A stretch of DNA of 64,000 nucleotides from Amarobacter sp964507025 (GTDB lineage: Bacteria; Chloroflexota; Dehalococcoidia; Tepidiformales; Tepidiformaceae), in the NCBI GenBank assembly GCA_964507025.1, contig CAZDOK010000005.1, forward strand, positions 1-64,000. Reading direction: 5' to 3'. Position 1 is the stretch's first letter; each line of letters opens with the position of its first letter. The translations under genes and the position numbers were made by a program. This document shows positions 26,238-34,671 of this stretch, piece after piece. The notes under the pieces are model-generated. The model searched no databases, was not told the DNA's origin, and saw only the letters and a program-made list of their open reading frames with translations.

Positions 26238-26345
26238 CGCGGGGTCCTCCAGTGGGGAATGTCCGTGCCCGCCGGCCGAACGGGCTCGTTCGATGCATGT
26301 ACGACCGCGGGATCACGAATCGATCACCGGCCGGGGAAGAATTTC

Positions 26346-26912
26346 TTGAGCGCCCCGACGGTCTCGGCATTCCTGCGTTTCCGCGAAGGCGAGACGAATG
26401 CCTTCGATGCCGTCGTGGCCGAATACACGGGCCCGGCGTATGCAACTGCGGTGCAGGTGTTGCGGGATTCCGCGCTGGCCGAGGAGGCTGTGCAGGACGC
26501 ATTCCTGCGCGTCTGGCAACGCGCGCACCTGTTCGACCCAACAAAAGGGGCGGAGCGGAGCTGGATCCTCTCGATCGTACGCAACCAGGCCATCGACGCC
26601 CTGCGTAAGCGCGCTCGCGCTCGCGAACGATCGATTGAGGACACTCCAGCCGTATATGCGTTGAGAGACCCCGACGACACCTGGCAAGCCGTGCTTGCCG
26701 GGCTCGCCGGGGGAGAGGTGAGACAGGCGCTCGAGGAGCTGCCCCAGGAACAGCAGGACGTGGTGGTGAGGACGTATTACCAGGGCAAGCGGCCAGTCGA
26801 TGTGGCGCGAGAGCTCGGACTCCCGGAGGGGACTGTTCGCAGCCGCCTCCGGCTCGGCCTGCAAAAACTCAGGGATTCCCTGACCCCCTTGCGCGAGGCG
26901 CTGGAACCATGA
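26346..26912 (+). CDS. ECF-type RNA polymerase sigma factor
   Basis: A 188-residue ECF sigma factor. Region 2 is clear (EEAVQDAFLRVWQRAHLF, RSWILSIVRNQAIDALRKR), and region 4 contains LPQEQQDVVVRTYYQGKR and the HTH LGLPEGTVRSRLRLGL. It resembles SigK-type factors paired with RskA-like anti-sigma factors. The TTG at 26346 with GGGGAAG upstream is the best start; the frame is open much further but that part is antisense to DUF4397. Its stop overlaps the anti-sigma start as ATGA. Confidence 0.88.
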   Translation: MSAPTVSAFLRFREGETNAFDAVVAEYTGPAYATAVQVLRDSALAEEAVQDAFLRVWQRAHLFDPTKGAERSWILSIVRNQAIDALRKRARARERSIEDTPAVYALRDPDDTWQAVLAGLAGGEVRQALEELPQEQQDVVVRTYYQGKRPVDVARELGLPEGTVRSRLRLGLQKLRDSLTPLREALEP

Positions 26913-27637
26913 AACACGACCGGGCAATCGAGCTATTGGCGGACTTCGCAATCGACCTCCTTGAACCGGATGAGGAGACCGCCGTGCGCGCGCATGTCGA
27001 ACAATGCGCGGAATGCCGGGCGGAGCTCCAGGTCTACATCCAGGCGGGCGACGCCCTCGCGGTGGGCGTCGAGCCGGTGGCGCTGGCGGCCGGCGGAGCC
27101 GAACGGATCGCCGCGGGGGTGCGTTCGCGCATGGCTGCGGCGCGCGAACCTGCCCGCCCGTCGCTTCGCATCGTGGAGCGAACACCGGGCGTGCCACATC
27201 ACTGGCGAACCATGGCGCTGGCTTCGGCGGCGGCGGTGCTCGTGCTTGCTGTCGGTCTGGCCGTCTCGGTGAACGGGTGGATCAGCGCCGAGGACCAGGC
27301 GGACCGCTATGCCCAGGAGCTGCGCGCGCGGGCCCTGGAGCTGCCGCTCGAGGGTGAGGGCGCACAGGGAGTCATTTATGTATCTTCCAACTTCAAGAGC
27401 GGGGTGGCGCGCTTCAGCGGGCTGCCCCCGGCACCAGCGGACCACCATTACCAGGTGTGGAGCGAAGGGCCGTTCGGCGAGCGGTCGGCGACGGATTTCG
27501 TAGGGCAAGAGGGCGACCTCTTCGTCGAGCTCCCCGAGTTGCCGACCGACATGACGCGGATGTTCGTGACCATCGAGCCTGACGGGGCGACCGGCGAGCG
27601 GCCAACGGGGCCGGAAGTCCTGACCACGCCGAAGTAG
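26909..27637 (+). CDS. RskA-like anti-sigma factor
   Basis: A 242-residue membrane protein. The cytoplasmic N terminus has a zinc-binding anti-sigma motif H-x3-C-x2-C (HVEQCAEC), one membrane helix follows (MALASAAAVLVLAVGLAV), and the exported C-terminal domain is of the anti-sigma-K (RskA) type (HHYQVWSEGPFG, MTRMFVTIEPDGA). Anti-sigma factors of this class hold the sigma factor until proteolysis releases it. It is translationally coupled to the sigma gene. Confidence 0.87.
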   Translation: MKHDRAIELLADFAIDLLEPDEETAVRAHVEQCAECRAELQVYIQAGDALAVGVEPVALAAGGAERIAAGVRSRMAAAREPARPSLRIVERTPGVPHHWRTMALASAAAVLVLAVGLAVSVNGWISAEDQADRYAQELRARALELPLEGEGAQGVIYVSSNFKSGVARFSGLPPAPADHHYQVWSEGPFGERSATDFVGQEGDLFVELPELPTDMTRMFVTIEPDGATGERPTGPEVLTTPK

Positions 27638-27663
27638 CGGTAGCCCGTTCGCACGGGCGCGGG

Positions 27664-27677
27664 CATGATCGGGCGAA
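27664..27677 (+). promoter_or_regulatory. Possible leaderless promoter of the thioesterase gene
   Basis: CATGAT is followed after eight bases by the ATG at 27678. The hexamer is a weak -10 match; the spacing fits other leaderless starts in the window. Confidence 0.25.
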
Positions 27678-28466
27678 ATGTCCGACGATGCATTCTTCTC
27701 AGTTGATGGTGACCGGTACATCCCCAACCGGGTTTGTCGTGGCCCGTGGGATCCGAATTCGCTCCATGGGCGGGTGATTGCCGGCCTGCTGGGCGCCGAG
27801 ATGGAACGGCTCCACGGCGAGCCCGACCTCCAGTTCGCGCGGATGACGGTCGACTTGTGGCGATTGCCGACCTTCGTGCCCATTGAGGTCCGCACCAGCG
27901 TCGCGCGGGAGGGTGGCCGCATCCGGGTGGTCGATGCGGAAGCGTTTGCCGACGGAGTCTCGGTGGGGCGGGCGAGCGGTGTGTTGCTCCGGCGCGGTGA
28001 CGAGCCGGAGGGCGAGGTGTGGCACCCCGAGCCATGGGACATGCCCCTGCCGGACACGATCAAGCCTGAGGAGTTCCCGGCACAGGTTCAGGGCGACTGG
28101 AAACCGATGTGGGAGACGCGCTCGCTGGGGCGGGCCTTTGGGAGCGTTGGCAGGAAGCGGGTGTGGATGCGGGAGGTGAGGCCGCTGGTGGCCGGACGCG
28201 AGCTCACGCCGTTCCAGCGCGTGGCGCTCGCCTGCGACTTTGCGAGCCCGCTGGCCAATTCGGGTTCGCACGGCCTGGGGTACATCAACGTGGACATCAC
28301 GCTCTACCTGTACCGGCTGCCGCGGACCGAGTGGGTGGGCTTCGACGTGGTCGAGCACGGGAGCGCCGAGGGCGTGTGCATCGGCGAGTGCCGGCTCTAC
28401 GACGAGGCGGGGGCGATCGGGCAGAGCACGGTCGCCGGGCTGGCACAACGGCGCCGGGGACGGTAG
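27678..28466 (+). CDS. Acyl-CoA thioesterase-like double-hotdog protein
   Basis: A 262-residue protein with the two-hotdog layout of TesB/4HBT_3 thioesterases. The first half has SLHGRVIAGLLGAEMERLHG and FVPIEVRTSVAREGGRIRV; the second has FQRVALACDFASPLANSG and YINVDITLYLYRLP. Such enzymes hydrolyse acyl-CoA; chain length is unknown. No ribosome binding site precedes the ATG. Confidence 0.8.
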   Translation: MSDDAFFSVDGDRYIPNRVCRGPWDPNSLHGRVIAGLLGAEMERLHGEPDLQFARMTVDLWRLPTFVPIEVRTSVAREGGRIRVVDAEAFADGVSVGRASGVLLRRGDEPEGEVWHPEPWDMPLPDTIKPEEFPAQVQGDWKPMWETRSLGRAFGSVGRKRVWMREVRPLVAGRELTPFQRVALACDFASPLANSGSHGLGYINVDITLYLYRLPRTEWVGFDVVEHGSAEGVCIGECRLYDEAGAIGQSTVAGLAQRRRGR

Positions 28467-28486
28467 GCGCCCGAAGCGGAGGAACG

Positions 28487-28521
28487 CCGAAGCCCCCGTC
28501 CGGTGGGGAAGGGGGCTTCGG
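28487..28521. terminator. Bidirectional terminator hairpin
   Basis: A perfect 11-bp stem (CCGAAGCCCCC, 13-base loop, GGGGGCTTCGG) between the convergent thioesterase and small secreted protein genes. Confidence 0.6.
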
Positions 28522-28545
28522 AAGAGGTAGTGAGCGAACGGTCTG

Positions 28546-28977
28546 TCAGCAGCTCTCGTTGTTTGCGTCGAGGAGCGTTACCGACTGGCTGGGCGTCCCG
28601 AGCTTCATGACCAGGACGACCCCAGAGAAGCCGGGGATGGTGGAGATGCCACCGGCCGAGGTGTCGTTCACGTAGGTGGGGACGCCGGTGCCGGTGGTGT
28701 TGAAGTAGTGGAGCCACTGCTGGTTGGGGCCATCCCAGGTGTAGATGGCGGTCCAGGAGCCTGATGGCAGGCACTCGGTGAACTTGGTCGGGCTGACCGC
28801 GCCCGCCTTCACAACGCCAACGTAGTGGATGTTGCAGCCCTGCGAGCCGTTGGAGCAGACGCCTCCGACGGTGCTGCTGTGCTTCGCGACGGCCATGCCA
28901 AGCGTGGCGCCGAAAATCGCGGCGAGGCCAAGGCACATGGCCGCGACCGCGAGAACCCTTCGATGAAACCAGCTCAT
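28546..28977 (-). CDS. Small secreted protein with Trp/Tyr-rich domain
   Basis: A 143-residue exported protein. It has a signal sequence (VLAVAAMCLGLAAIFGATLG) and a mature part with YTWDGPNQQWLHYFNTTG, VPTYVNDTSAGGISTIPG and a C-terminal cysteine (NNESC). This Y-T-W-D...W...Y-V-N pattern resembles repeats in exported Chloroflexota proteins of unknown function. Four cysteines could form two disulfides. The ATG follows GGGAGGAAC, with TACGGT as possible -10. Confidence 0.65.
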   Translation of the reverse strand: MSWFHRRVLAVAAMCLGLAAIFGATLGMAVAKHSSTVGGVCSNGSQGCNIHYVGVVKAGAVSPTKFTECLPSGSWTAIYTWDGPNQQWLHYFNTTGTGVPTYVNDTSAGGISTIPGFSGVVLVMKLGTPSQSVTLLDANNESC

Positions 28978-29133
28978 TGTTCCTCCCGCACTGTCACAGC
29001 GGTGCGCGTGGTAGTTACCGTAGCAATCGGTGCGAATACACGCACCAAGAGAAACGCTGGCCGATGCGTGGTGGTTGCCACGTGGCTGTAAAACGTTCGT
29101 AAAAAGGAACGTGGAACGGCTCCAACGGCTGGT

Positions 29134-29961
29134 TCAGGAACTCCCGGCAGCTTCCGCCGTGGTGGCGGAAGGCATGTTTCGCTGCAGGAAGAGGTGGATG
29201 AGGTCGGCGATGGTGCGCGAATAGGCGGAGTTCGCATCGAAGGCGTGGGGGAGGCCATCGTAGAGGTGGAGCTCGGCCCGGGCGCCGGCCTTCTGGAGCG
29301 CTTCGTACATCTGGAGGCTCGCTCGCCAGGGGACGAGCTCATCCTTCGTGCCGTGGATGAGCATCGCCGGCGGGAAGTCGCGGTGGGCGTAGCTCACCGG
29401 GCTGGCGGCGCGGTAGTCCTCGGGTGAGGCGCTGGGCCCCATCATCTGGCCCACGGCATCGCCCAGCGAGCGCATCGCAAGCTCGACCGGCGGATAGATC
29501 GCGACGCAGGCCCGGACCGAGGTATCAATGCCCTGGTGGACGCCGGTGCCTTCGAGCTCCGGCTTGTTGGGGGTGGCCGCGAGCATCAGGGCGAGGTGCG
29601 CGCCGGCGGAGTTGCCGTGAACGGCGATGCGCGCCGGGTCGACCCCGAGCGTGGCGGCGTTGGCGCGCATCCAGCGGAGGGCCGCCTTCACGTCGTGGAT
29701 CTGCGCCGGCCACTTCGCCTCGCCCGAGAGCCGGTAGGCCGCCGAGACGCAGACGTAGCCGAGGCGCCCGAGGAAGATGCCATAGCCACGGAGCTGGGCG
29801 GGTTCGCCCTGGAGCCAGGCGCCGCCATGGATGAGGAGCACACCCGGGGCATTCCGGGGCGCACCAGGCGGGGTGAAGATGTCGTAGCGGAGCTCGCGGC
29901 CATCCATGGTGTCGATGAGGACGTTCTCCTGGATGGCGACGCGCGGCGAATCGGAGGGCAT
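29134..29961 (-). CDS. Alpha/beta hydrolase, HSL/carboxylesterase type
   Basis: A 275-residue alpha/beta hydrolase. The oxyanion-hole motif is LLIHGGAWLQG, the nucleophile elbow is G-N-S-A-G (AVHGNSAGAHLAL), the acid region is LIHGTKDELVPW and the histidine is LPHAFD. These enzymes hydrolyse short-chain esters. No signal peptide. The ATG at 29961 has GGGGAA upstream; a TTG at 30018 is in frame. Confidence 0.85.
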   Translation of the reverse strand: MPSDSPRVAIQENVLIDTMDGRELRYDIFTPPGAPRNAPGVLLIHGGAWLQGEPAQLRGYGIFLGRLGYVCVSAAYRLSGEAKWPAQIHDVKAALRWMRANAATLGVDPARIAVHGNSAGAHLALMLAATPNKPELEGTGVHQGIDTSVRACVAIYPPVELAMRSLGDAVGQMMGPSASPEDYRAASPVSYAHRDFPPAMLIHGTKDELVPWRASLQMYEALQKAGARAELHLYDGLPHAFDANSAYSRTIADLIHLFLQRNMPSATTAEAAGSS

Positions 29962-30122
29962 GGGCGTTCCCCGGAAGGTGGTGGCGGGAAGCTTGCCGGT
30001 ACCAAAGGCAGGACGCAACCGCGCCGCGGCGGCGGCTGGGGGAAGTTCTAACGGAATTCACCCTGATTGTGGGATGTGAGCTGCCGACGAGGGCGTTACG
30101 ATGCGGCCACAAGGAGCGAATC

Positions 30123-30341
30123 ATGTTGCCGCTTGGTTTCAGTTGGGGGGCATTCCTCGTCTACGTCGCGGCGCTGATGTTCATGACCATCGGCGGGCTG
30201 TGGGGGCTGTTCGAAAGCCGCCACCCCGCGTTCCTGGTGCCGATCCTGCTGGGCCTCTTCTACTTCTACCTGGCGTGGGAAGCGGTGGTGGAGGATGAGG
30301 ACAATCCGCCGGCGCCGCCCGCGCGCAAGAACGAGGGGTAA
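30123..30341 (+). CDS. Small two-helix membrane protein
   Basis: A 72-residue protein with two membrane segments (SWGAFLVYVAALMFMTIGGLW and the region LVPILLGLFYFYLAW) and an acidic/Pro C-terminal tail (EDEDNPPAPPARKNEG). No family recognised. AAGGAG lies 8 bases before the ATG. Confidence 0.6.
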   Translation: MLPLGFSWGAFLVYVAALMFMTIGGLWGLFESRHPAFLVPILLGLFYFYLAWEAVVEDEDNPPAPPARKNEG

Positions 30342-30391
30342 CGCCCGCGAGCCGCGTGGGAGGCTGACAGCGGCCTTTACCGGGCACGGCG

Positions 30392-30404
30392 TAGAGTTGG
30401 AGCC
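30392..30404 (+). promoter_or_regulatory. Leaderless promoter of the M50 protease gene
   Basis: TAGAGT is followed after seven bases by ATG at 30405. A GGAG lies only 2 bases before the ATG, too close to serve as Shine-Dalgarno. Confidence 0.45.
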
Positions 30405-31556
30405 ATGGGAATGCGGAACATCCGGCTGGGCTCGCTGCTCGGCATCCCGGTACTGGTGAACCCCAGCTGGTTCCTCCTGTTCGGGATCACGACCTGGTTC
30501 CTCGCGACACAGTTCTATCCGAGCGCGCTGGAGGATGCCGGCCGGTTCACCCACTACGCGATGGCGGCTGCGAGCGTAGTGGTGTTCTTCGCCTCGATCG
30601 TGCTGCACGAGCTCGGTCATAGCGTAGTGGCGAAGGCATTCAAGATCCCGGTGAAGAGCATCACGCTGTTCGTTTTCGGCGGAGTCGCGCAAATCACGCG
30701 CGAAGCAGCCCGCCCGTTGCACGAACTGTTGATGGCGCTGGCCGGGCCGCTCACGAGCCTCGTCCTTGGCGGCGTGTTCGCTGGCGCGTGGTGGCTGCTG
30801 GGCGCGCATGGCCACCGGCCCATCGACTACGTGCTCGTCTGGCTCGCGATCATGAATGTGATCCTGGGCCTGTTCAACCTGCTGCCCGCATTCCCCATGG
30901 ATGGGGGGCGCGTCTTCAGGGCAGCGATCTGGCTCGTGACCGGGAACTACAACCGGGCGACCGGGATCGCGGCATGGACAGGCCGGGGGTTCGCGCTGGT
31001 GATGATGAGTCTCGGGCTGCTTGGCGTGCTGGGGCAGGACGTCTTCGTGGCCCGCGACGTGGGCAGCGGGGCCTGGCTCATGCTCATCGGGCTGTTCCTG
31101 GAGAACGCGGCGCGGCAGAGCCTGCAGCAGAACAAACTGGTACGCGAACTCCAGCGCTACCGGGCCGAAGACCTGATGCACCGCGATCCGCCGGTCGTCG
31201 AGGGTGACCTCTCGGTGGGGTCCCTGGCCCGCGGCGTGCTCGAATTGAACCCGCGGGTGTGTTACTTCGTCCAGGACGGGGGCAAGCTCGCCGGCATCCT
31301 GAGCGGCTACCAGATGCGCGAGATCCCCGAGGAACACTGGGACCGGGTGACCGCGTGGGAGGCGATGGTCCCGAGTGACCGGCTCCGGGCGACGGCGCGC
31401 GACCGCCTCATCTCCGATGTCCTGCTGGAGATGGAGACTGAAGAGCTGCTCCACATGCCGGTGGTCGATGATGGCCGGGTGATCGGCGTCATCGCGCGCG
31501 ACCGGATCCTGGGCGTGCTACGCCAGGCGGGACTGCTCGGGCCCGCACGCGCCTGA
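30405..31556 (+). CDS. M50 site-2 protease-like metallopeptidase with CBS domains
   Basis: A 383-residue membrane metalloprotease. The zinc motif HExxH is HELGH (about residue 69), with the third ligand in LLPAFPMDGGRV. Around six membrane helices precede a cytoplasmic pair of CBS modules (LMHRDPPVVEGDLSVGSLA and ELLHMPVVDDGRVIGVIA). CBS domains bind adenine nucleotides and may gate proteolysis. SpoIVFB/Rip3-type proteases of this group cleave membrane-bound regulators; the substrate is unknown. Confidence 0.9.
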   Translation: MGMRNIRLGSLLGIPVLVNPSWFLLFGITTWFLATQFYPSALEDAGRFTHYAMAAASVVVFFASIVLHELGHSVVAKAFKIPVKSITLFVFGGVAQITREAARPLHELLMALAGPLTSLVLGGVFAGAWWLLGAHGHRPIDYVLVWLAIMNVILGLFNLLPAFPMDGGRVFRAAIWLVTGNYNRATGIAAWTGRGFALVMMSLGLLGVLGQDVFVARDVGSGAWLMLIGLFLENAARQSLQQNKLVRELQRYRAEDLMHRDPPVVEGDLSVGSLARGVLELNPRVCYFVQDGGKLAGILSGYQMREIPEEHWDRVTAWEAMVPSDRLRATARDRLISDVLLEMETEELLHMPVVDDGRVIGVIARDRILGVLRQAGLLGPARA

Positions 31557-31582
31557 GTTTGGATTGAGTCGACCCCGGGCCG

Positions 31583-31594
31583 CATGATGGGCGG
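31583..31594 (+). promoter_or_regulatory. Possible leaderless promoter of murT
   Basis: CATGAT is followed after six bases by ATG at 31595. The hexamer is a weak match, but no Shine-Dalgarno sequence offers an alternative. Confidence 0.25.
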
Positions 31595-32986
31595 ATGAAC
31601 CGGCTACGGCTCGCGCTGGCAGTGAACGCCGGGAAGGGTGCGGGAACCGCCACGCGAATGCTACGCCGGGGCGGTGGAACAGCGCTCCCCGGACTGGTCG
31701 CGGAACGCATCCATCCCCGGCTTGTGCCCGACCTGGGGCGAGGCCTCGGCGGGGGGCGCGTCCTCATCACCGGGACGAACGGCAAGACCACGACCAGCCG
31801 GATCGTGGCGGAAGTGCTGACCGGCGCGGGGCGGCCGTTCATCCACAACCGGGAGGGCAGCAACCTGATGCGGGGGATCGCCAGCACGCTCCTCTCGCAC
31901 GCGGGCCTTGCCGGCAACATTCCCGGGGGCGCGGCCACCGTAGGTCTGTTCGAAACGGACGAGGCAACCCTCCCCCCCGCGGCCGAGGCACTGGCGCCGG
32001 GCGTTATCGCCTTCACCAACCTGTTCCGCGACCAGCTCGACCGCTACGGTGAGGTCGATACGGTTGCCGGACTCTGGCGGCGAGCGCTCGAGCGAACCCC
32101 GCGGAATTCGACGCTCGTGCTGAACGCCGACGACCCATCCGTCGCCGAAATGGCGGTTGGCTGGGATGGTCCGGTTCACTGGTTCGGGCTCGATGACCCA
32201 GCGTTCGCGACCGACCGGGGCGGCGCAATCGATGCACGCTGGTGCCGCTGCGGCGGGGACTACGTGTACGAGCGCCGCTACTTCGCCCATGTGGGCTGGT
32301 GGCGCTGCAGCCGCTGCGAGCGCAGGCGCACGGCACCAGCAACCAGCGCTTCAGCCGTGGAGCTCGGCCTGGATGGGGCCTCGTTCGAAGTGGCGGGCCT
32401 CGGGCGGGTGGAGATGCCCCTGACCGGGCTCTACAACGTCTCCAACGCACTGGCCGCCATCGGCGTGTGCCGGGCGCTCGGCCTGAACGATGCCGCGATC
32501 GTCGCCGGGCTCGCGCGGGTGCGTGCCGCGTTCGGGCGCCAGGAGGTGGTCGAGCTCGAGGGGCGAAAGCTGCGGCTGCTGCTGGCCAAGAACCCCGCGG
32601 GGGCGAACCAGGTGCTGTTGCTCCTGCGCACCATCGCCTCGAAGGGCGAGCAGAGGCTGATCAACGTCGCACTGCTGCTGAACGATCGGTTCGCCGACGG
32701 GCAGGATGTGAGCTGGATCTGGGATGTCGACCACGAGCTTATCGCTGGCGCGGTCGAGCGGTGCTGGATGGGCGGCGACCGCGCCGAGGACCTCGCGGTT
32801 CGAGTGAAGTACGCGGGATGGCCCGTCCCAGGAGCCGTGGCGCATGAGCCGGGCCGGCTGCTGGACGCCATCCTGGCCGGGACCGTGCCGGGGGACCAGG
32901 TATTCGTGATGCCGACCTACACCGCGATGCTCGACCTGCGGGCCGAACTCGCGCGGCGGGGAGCGGTTGCCGGGGCGATGGACTGA
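31595..32986 (+). CDS. murT: Lipid II isoglutaminyl synthase subunit MurT
   Basis: A 463-residue Mur-ligase-family ATPase. MurT with the glutaminase GatD amidates the D-glutamate of lipid II. Features: P-loop LITGTNGKTTTSRI, FETDEATLP, NLFRDQLDRYGE, a four-cysteine ribbon (WCRCGGDY ... WRCSRCERR) that is typical of MurT, and the C-terminal DUF1727 domain (LLLAKNPAGANQVL, ALLLNDRFADGQDVSW). gatD, usually next to murT, is not adjacent; the following gene is xdhC on the other strand. Confidence 0.9.
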   Translation: MNRLRLALAVNAGKGAGTATRMLRRGGGTALPGLVAERIHPRLVPDLGRGLGGGRVLITGTNGKTTTSRIVAEVLTGAGRPFIHNREGSNLMRGIASTLLSHAGLAGNIPGGAATVGLFETDEATLPPAAEALAPGVIAFTNLFRDQLDRYGEVDTVAGLWRRALERTPRNSTLVLNADDPSVAEMAVGWDGPVHWFGLDDPAFATDRGGAIDARWCRCGGDYVYERRYFAHVGWWRCSRCERRRTAPATSASAVELGLDGASFEVAGLGRVEMPLTGLYNVSNALAAIGVCRALGLNDAAIVAGLARVRAAFGRQEVVELEGRKLRLLLAKNPAGANQVLLLLRTIASKGEQRLINVALLLNDRFADGQDVSWIWDVDHELIAGAVERCWMGGDRAEDLAVRVKYAGWPVPGAVAHEPGRLLDAILAGTVPGDQVFVMPTYTAMLDLRAELARRGAVAGAMD

Positions 32987-32989
32987 GAG

Positions 32990-33772
32990 CTAGCGGTGGT
33001 ACATGGGCGCGCCAGTGCCGCCCCGCCTGGTCATGATGACCTCCGCCATGATGCTGATGGCAATCTCTTCGGGAGTTTCAGCGCCGATATCGAGCCCGAT
33101 GGGCGTGCGGACCATATCCAGGTCGGCCTGCGCGAAACCTTCATCGCGAAGGTGTTCGAGGACGGTCCGGGTGCGGCGCTTCGATCCGATCATGCCGAGG
33201 TAGCCGGCGCCCCGGCCCACGCACTTTCGCAGCGATAGCTCATCCTGTTTGTGCCCACGGGTGACCAGGACGATCGACGTGTTCGAATCGACGGGGAAGC
33301 GTTCGAGGGCTGCTTCGAAGTCATCGCAGAGGACCTCGTCGGCCTCTGGGAGGCGCTCGGGACTGGCGAAGTCCTCGCGGTCATCGAGGACGACGACGTA
33401 GAAGTCCAGGAAGTCGGCGAGTCTGGCAAGTGCCCTGCCGATGTGGCCGGCCCCCACCACGAGGAAGACGGGCTTCGACTCGACGACCTCGATGTAGATC
33501 GAGGTCGCGCCGCGCACGGTGCGTTCCGTGAGGCCGTGAGGCCCCAGGTAGACGGTTTCGGCGGCGTGGCGTTCGAAGGCGCGTGCGGCGTATGCGGCCA
33601 CGAGGTCGTCGAGGCGGGAATCGCCGAGCGAACCGAGGCGCGCCCCGGAGCGCTCGACAAGGAGACGAGCCCCGGGCGTGAGCGGCCCCGGTCCGGGTTC
33701 GAGAATCGAGGCGAGGACAACAGCCTCGCCGCCTTCGGCGGCGGCGAGGAGTCGTCGTGTCAATTCGAGCAT
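32990..33772 (-). CDS. XdhC family protein (molybdenum hydroxylase maturation)
   Basis: A 260-residue XdhC/CoxI-family protein. XdhC binds molybdenum cofactor and helps sulfurate and insert it into xanthine-dehydrogenase-like enzymes. The C-terminal Rossmann domain has VVGAGHIGRALARLA and YLGMIGSKRRTRTV; the N-terminal domain is short. No structural xdh or cox genes lie in the window. The ATG is 7 bases after TAAGCT. Confidence 0.88.
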   Translation of the reverse strand: MLELTRRLLAAAEGGEAVVLASILEPGPGPLTPGARLLVERSGARLGSLGDSRLDDLVAAYAARAFERHAAETVYLGPHGLTERTVRGATSIYIEVVESKPVFLVVGAGHIGRALARLADFLDFYVVVLDDREDFASPERLPEADEVLCDDFEAALERFPVDSNTSIVLVTRGHKQDELSLRKCVGRGAGYLGMIGSKRRTRTVLEHLRDEGFAQADLDMVRTPIGLDIGAETPEEIAISIMAEVIMTRRGGTGAPMYHR

Positions 33773-33785
33773 ATCGGGTAGCTTA
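33773..33785 (-). promoter_or_regulatory. Leaderless promoter of xdhC
   Basis: TAAGCT on the minus strand is followed after seven bases by the ATG at 33772, with no Shine-Dalgarno sequence. Confidence 0.4.
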
Positions 33786-33822
33786 CGGGGTGGCGCAGCG
33801 GGACGGGAGAGCCGTCGCGGTT

Positions 33823-33851
33823 TTGCCCGGGCGGCAGATGTGGCCTATGCT
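33823..33851 (+). promoter_or_regulatory. Promoter of the rplJ-rplL operon
   Basis: TTGCCC (33823-33828) and TATGCT (33846-33851) are 17 bases apart, a standard sigma-70 spacing. They lie just upstream of the L10 leader. Confidence 0.5.
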
Positions 33852-33865
33852 GCATGCAGTCAATC

Positions 33866-34010
33866 GAAGAGCCAGAGACCGCAGGTCCCAATGCGAACCG
33901 TCTGAGGACGGGGGGATAAGCCGCAAGGCGCCTGCCGAGGCAGAGAGTACGAGATGTGCGCAACGCGCCCGCGTCTCGTTGCGATCCCTGCCCCGGCGGC
34001 AGGGATTTTC
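33866..34010 (+). ncRNA. Ribosomal protein L10 leader with attenuator
   Basis: The 5' leader of rplJ carries the conserved L10-leader elements AGACCGCAGG (33876-33885) and GCCTGCCGAGGCAGAGAG (33930-33947), the kink-turn region bound by the L10(L12) complex. Downstream, ATCCCTGCC and GGCAGGGAT (33984-33992, 33998-34006) form a 9-bp stem followed by TTTTC, a good intrinsic terminator. CGAGA/TCTCG upstream can pair as a competing stem. This fits autoregulation by attenuation, as known in Bacillus. Confidence 0.8.
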
Positions 34011-34082
34011 GGTTTCCGGGCCACCGCCCCGGGCCATGTGTGCTGCTGCACCAGCCCCATTCGCAGGAATTGGAGGACGCCC

Positions 34083-34610
34083 ATGCCGACTCCACGGAAA
34101 GTCGCGATGCTCGCCGAGATCAAGGACCGCATGGAGCGGGCCTCGATCGCGATCAGCGCCGACTATCGTGGGCTGACCGTCGCCCAGATCACCGAGCTCC
34201 GTCGTGCGCTTCGCCCGGCGGGAGCGCAGGTGAACATCGTGAAGAACACGCTCGCCGCGATGGCCGCCAAAGAGGCTGGCCGCGAGGAGATGGCGGAAAT
34301 CGTGCAGGGGCCGACCGCCCTGGCGATCGGGTTCGACGACCCGATCGCGCCCGTGAAGGCCCTCACCGAGCACCTGCGCGCGAAGCGCCTGAACATCGAG
34401 ATCCACGGTGGCTGGCTCGAGGGCAAAGTCCTCAGCCGGGCCGAGGTCGAGAGCCTGGCGACGATGCCGTCGAAGGAACAGATGATTGCCGACGTGGTGA
34501 GCAAGCTGCAGAGCCCGCTGTACAACTTCGCGGGCCTGATGCAATCGACCATGCGGAACTTCGCCGGCCTGATCGACGCGCGGGCGAACCAGCTCGAAGC
34601 GAGCGCCTGA
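34083..34610 (+). CDS. rplJ: 50S ribosomal protein L10
   Basis: A 175-residue L10 protein, the stalk base that binds 23S rRNA and anchors L7/L12 dimers. The N-terminal domain is clear (KVAMLAEIKDRMERASIA, DYRGLTVAQITELRRAL, VNIVKNTLAAMAAKEAG); the C-terminal helix (LYNFAGLMQSTMRNFAGLID) binds L7/L12. The ATG follows GGAGGA. First gene of the operon, controlled by the leader. Confidence 0.95.
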   Translation: MPTPRKVAMLAEIKDRMERASIAISADYRGLTVAQITELRRALRPAGAQVNIVKNTLAAMAAKEAGREEMAEIVQGPTALAIGFDDPIAPVKALTEHLRAKRLNIEIHGGWLEGKVLSRAEVESLATMPSKEQMIADVVSKLQSPLYNFAGLMQSTMRNFAGLIDARANQLEASA

Positions 34611-34671
34611 ACCACCCCGGCCAGACCGCCAACGCGGAACAGCCACGAAACGCACACTGGAGAGAGAACCG

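Noticed and set aside
25242..26345. A 368-codon in-frame extension upstream of the ECF sigma factor
   Set aside because: It is antisense to the DUF4397 gene and shows no sigma-factor features.
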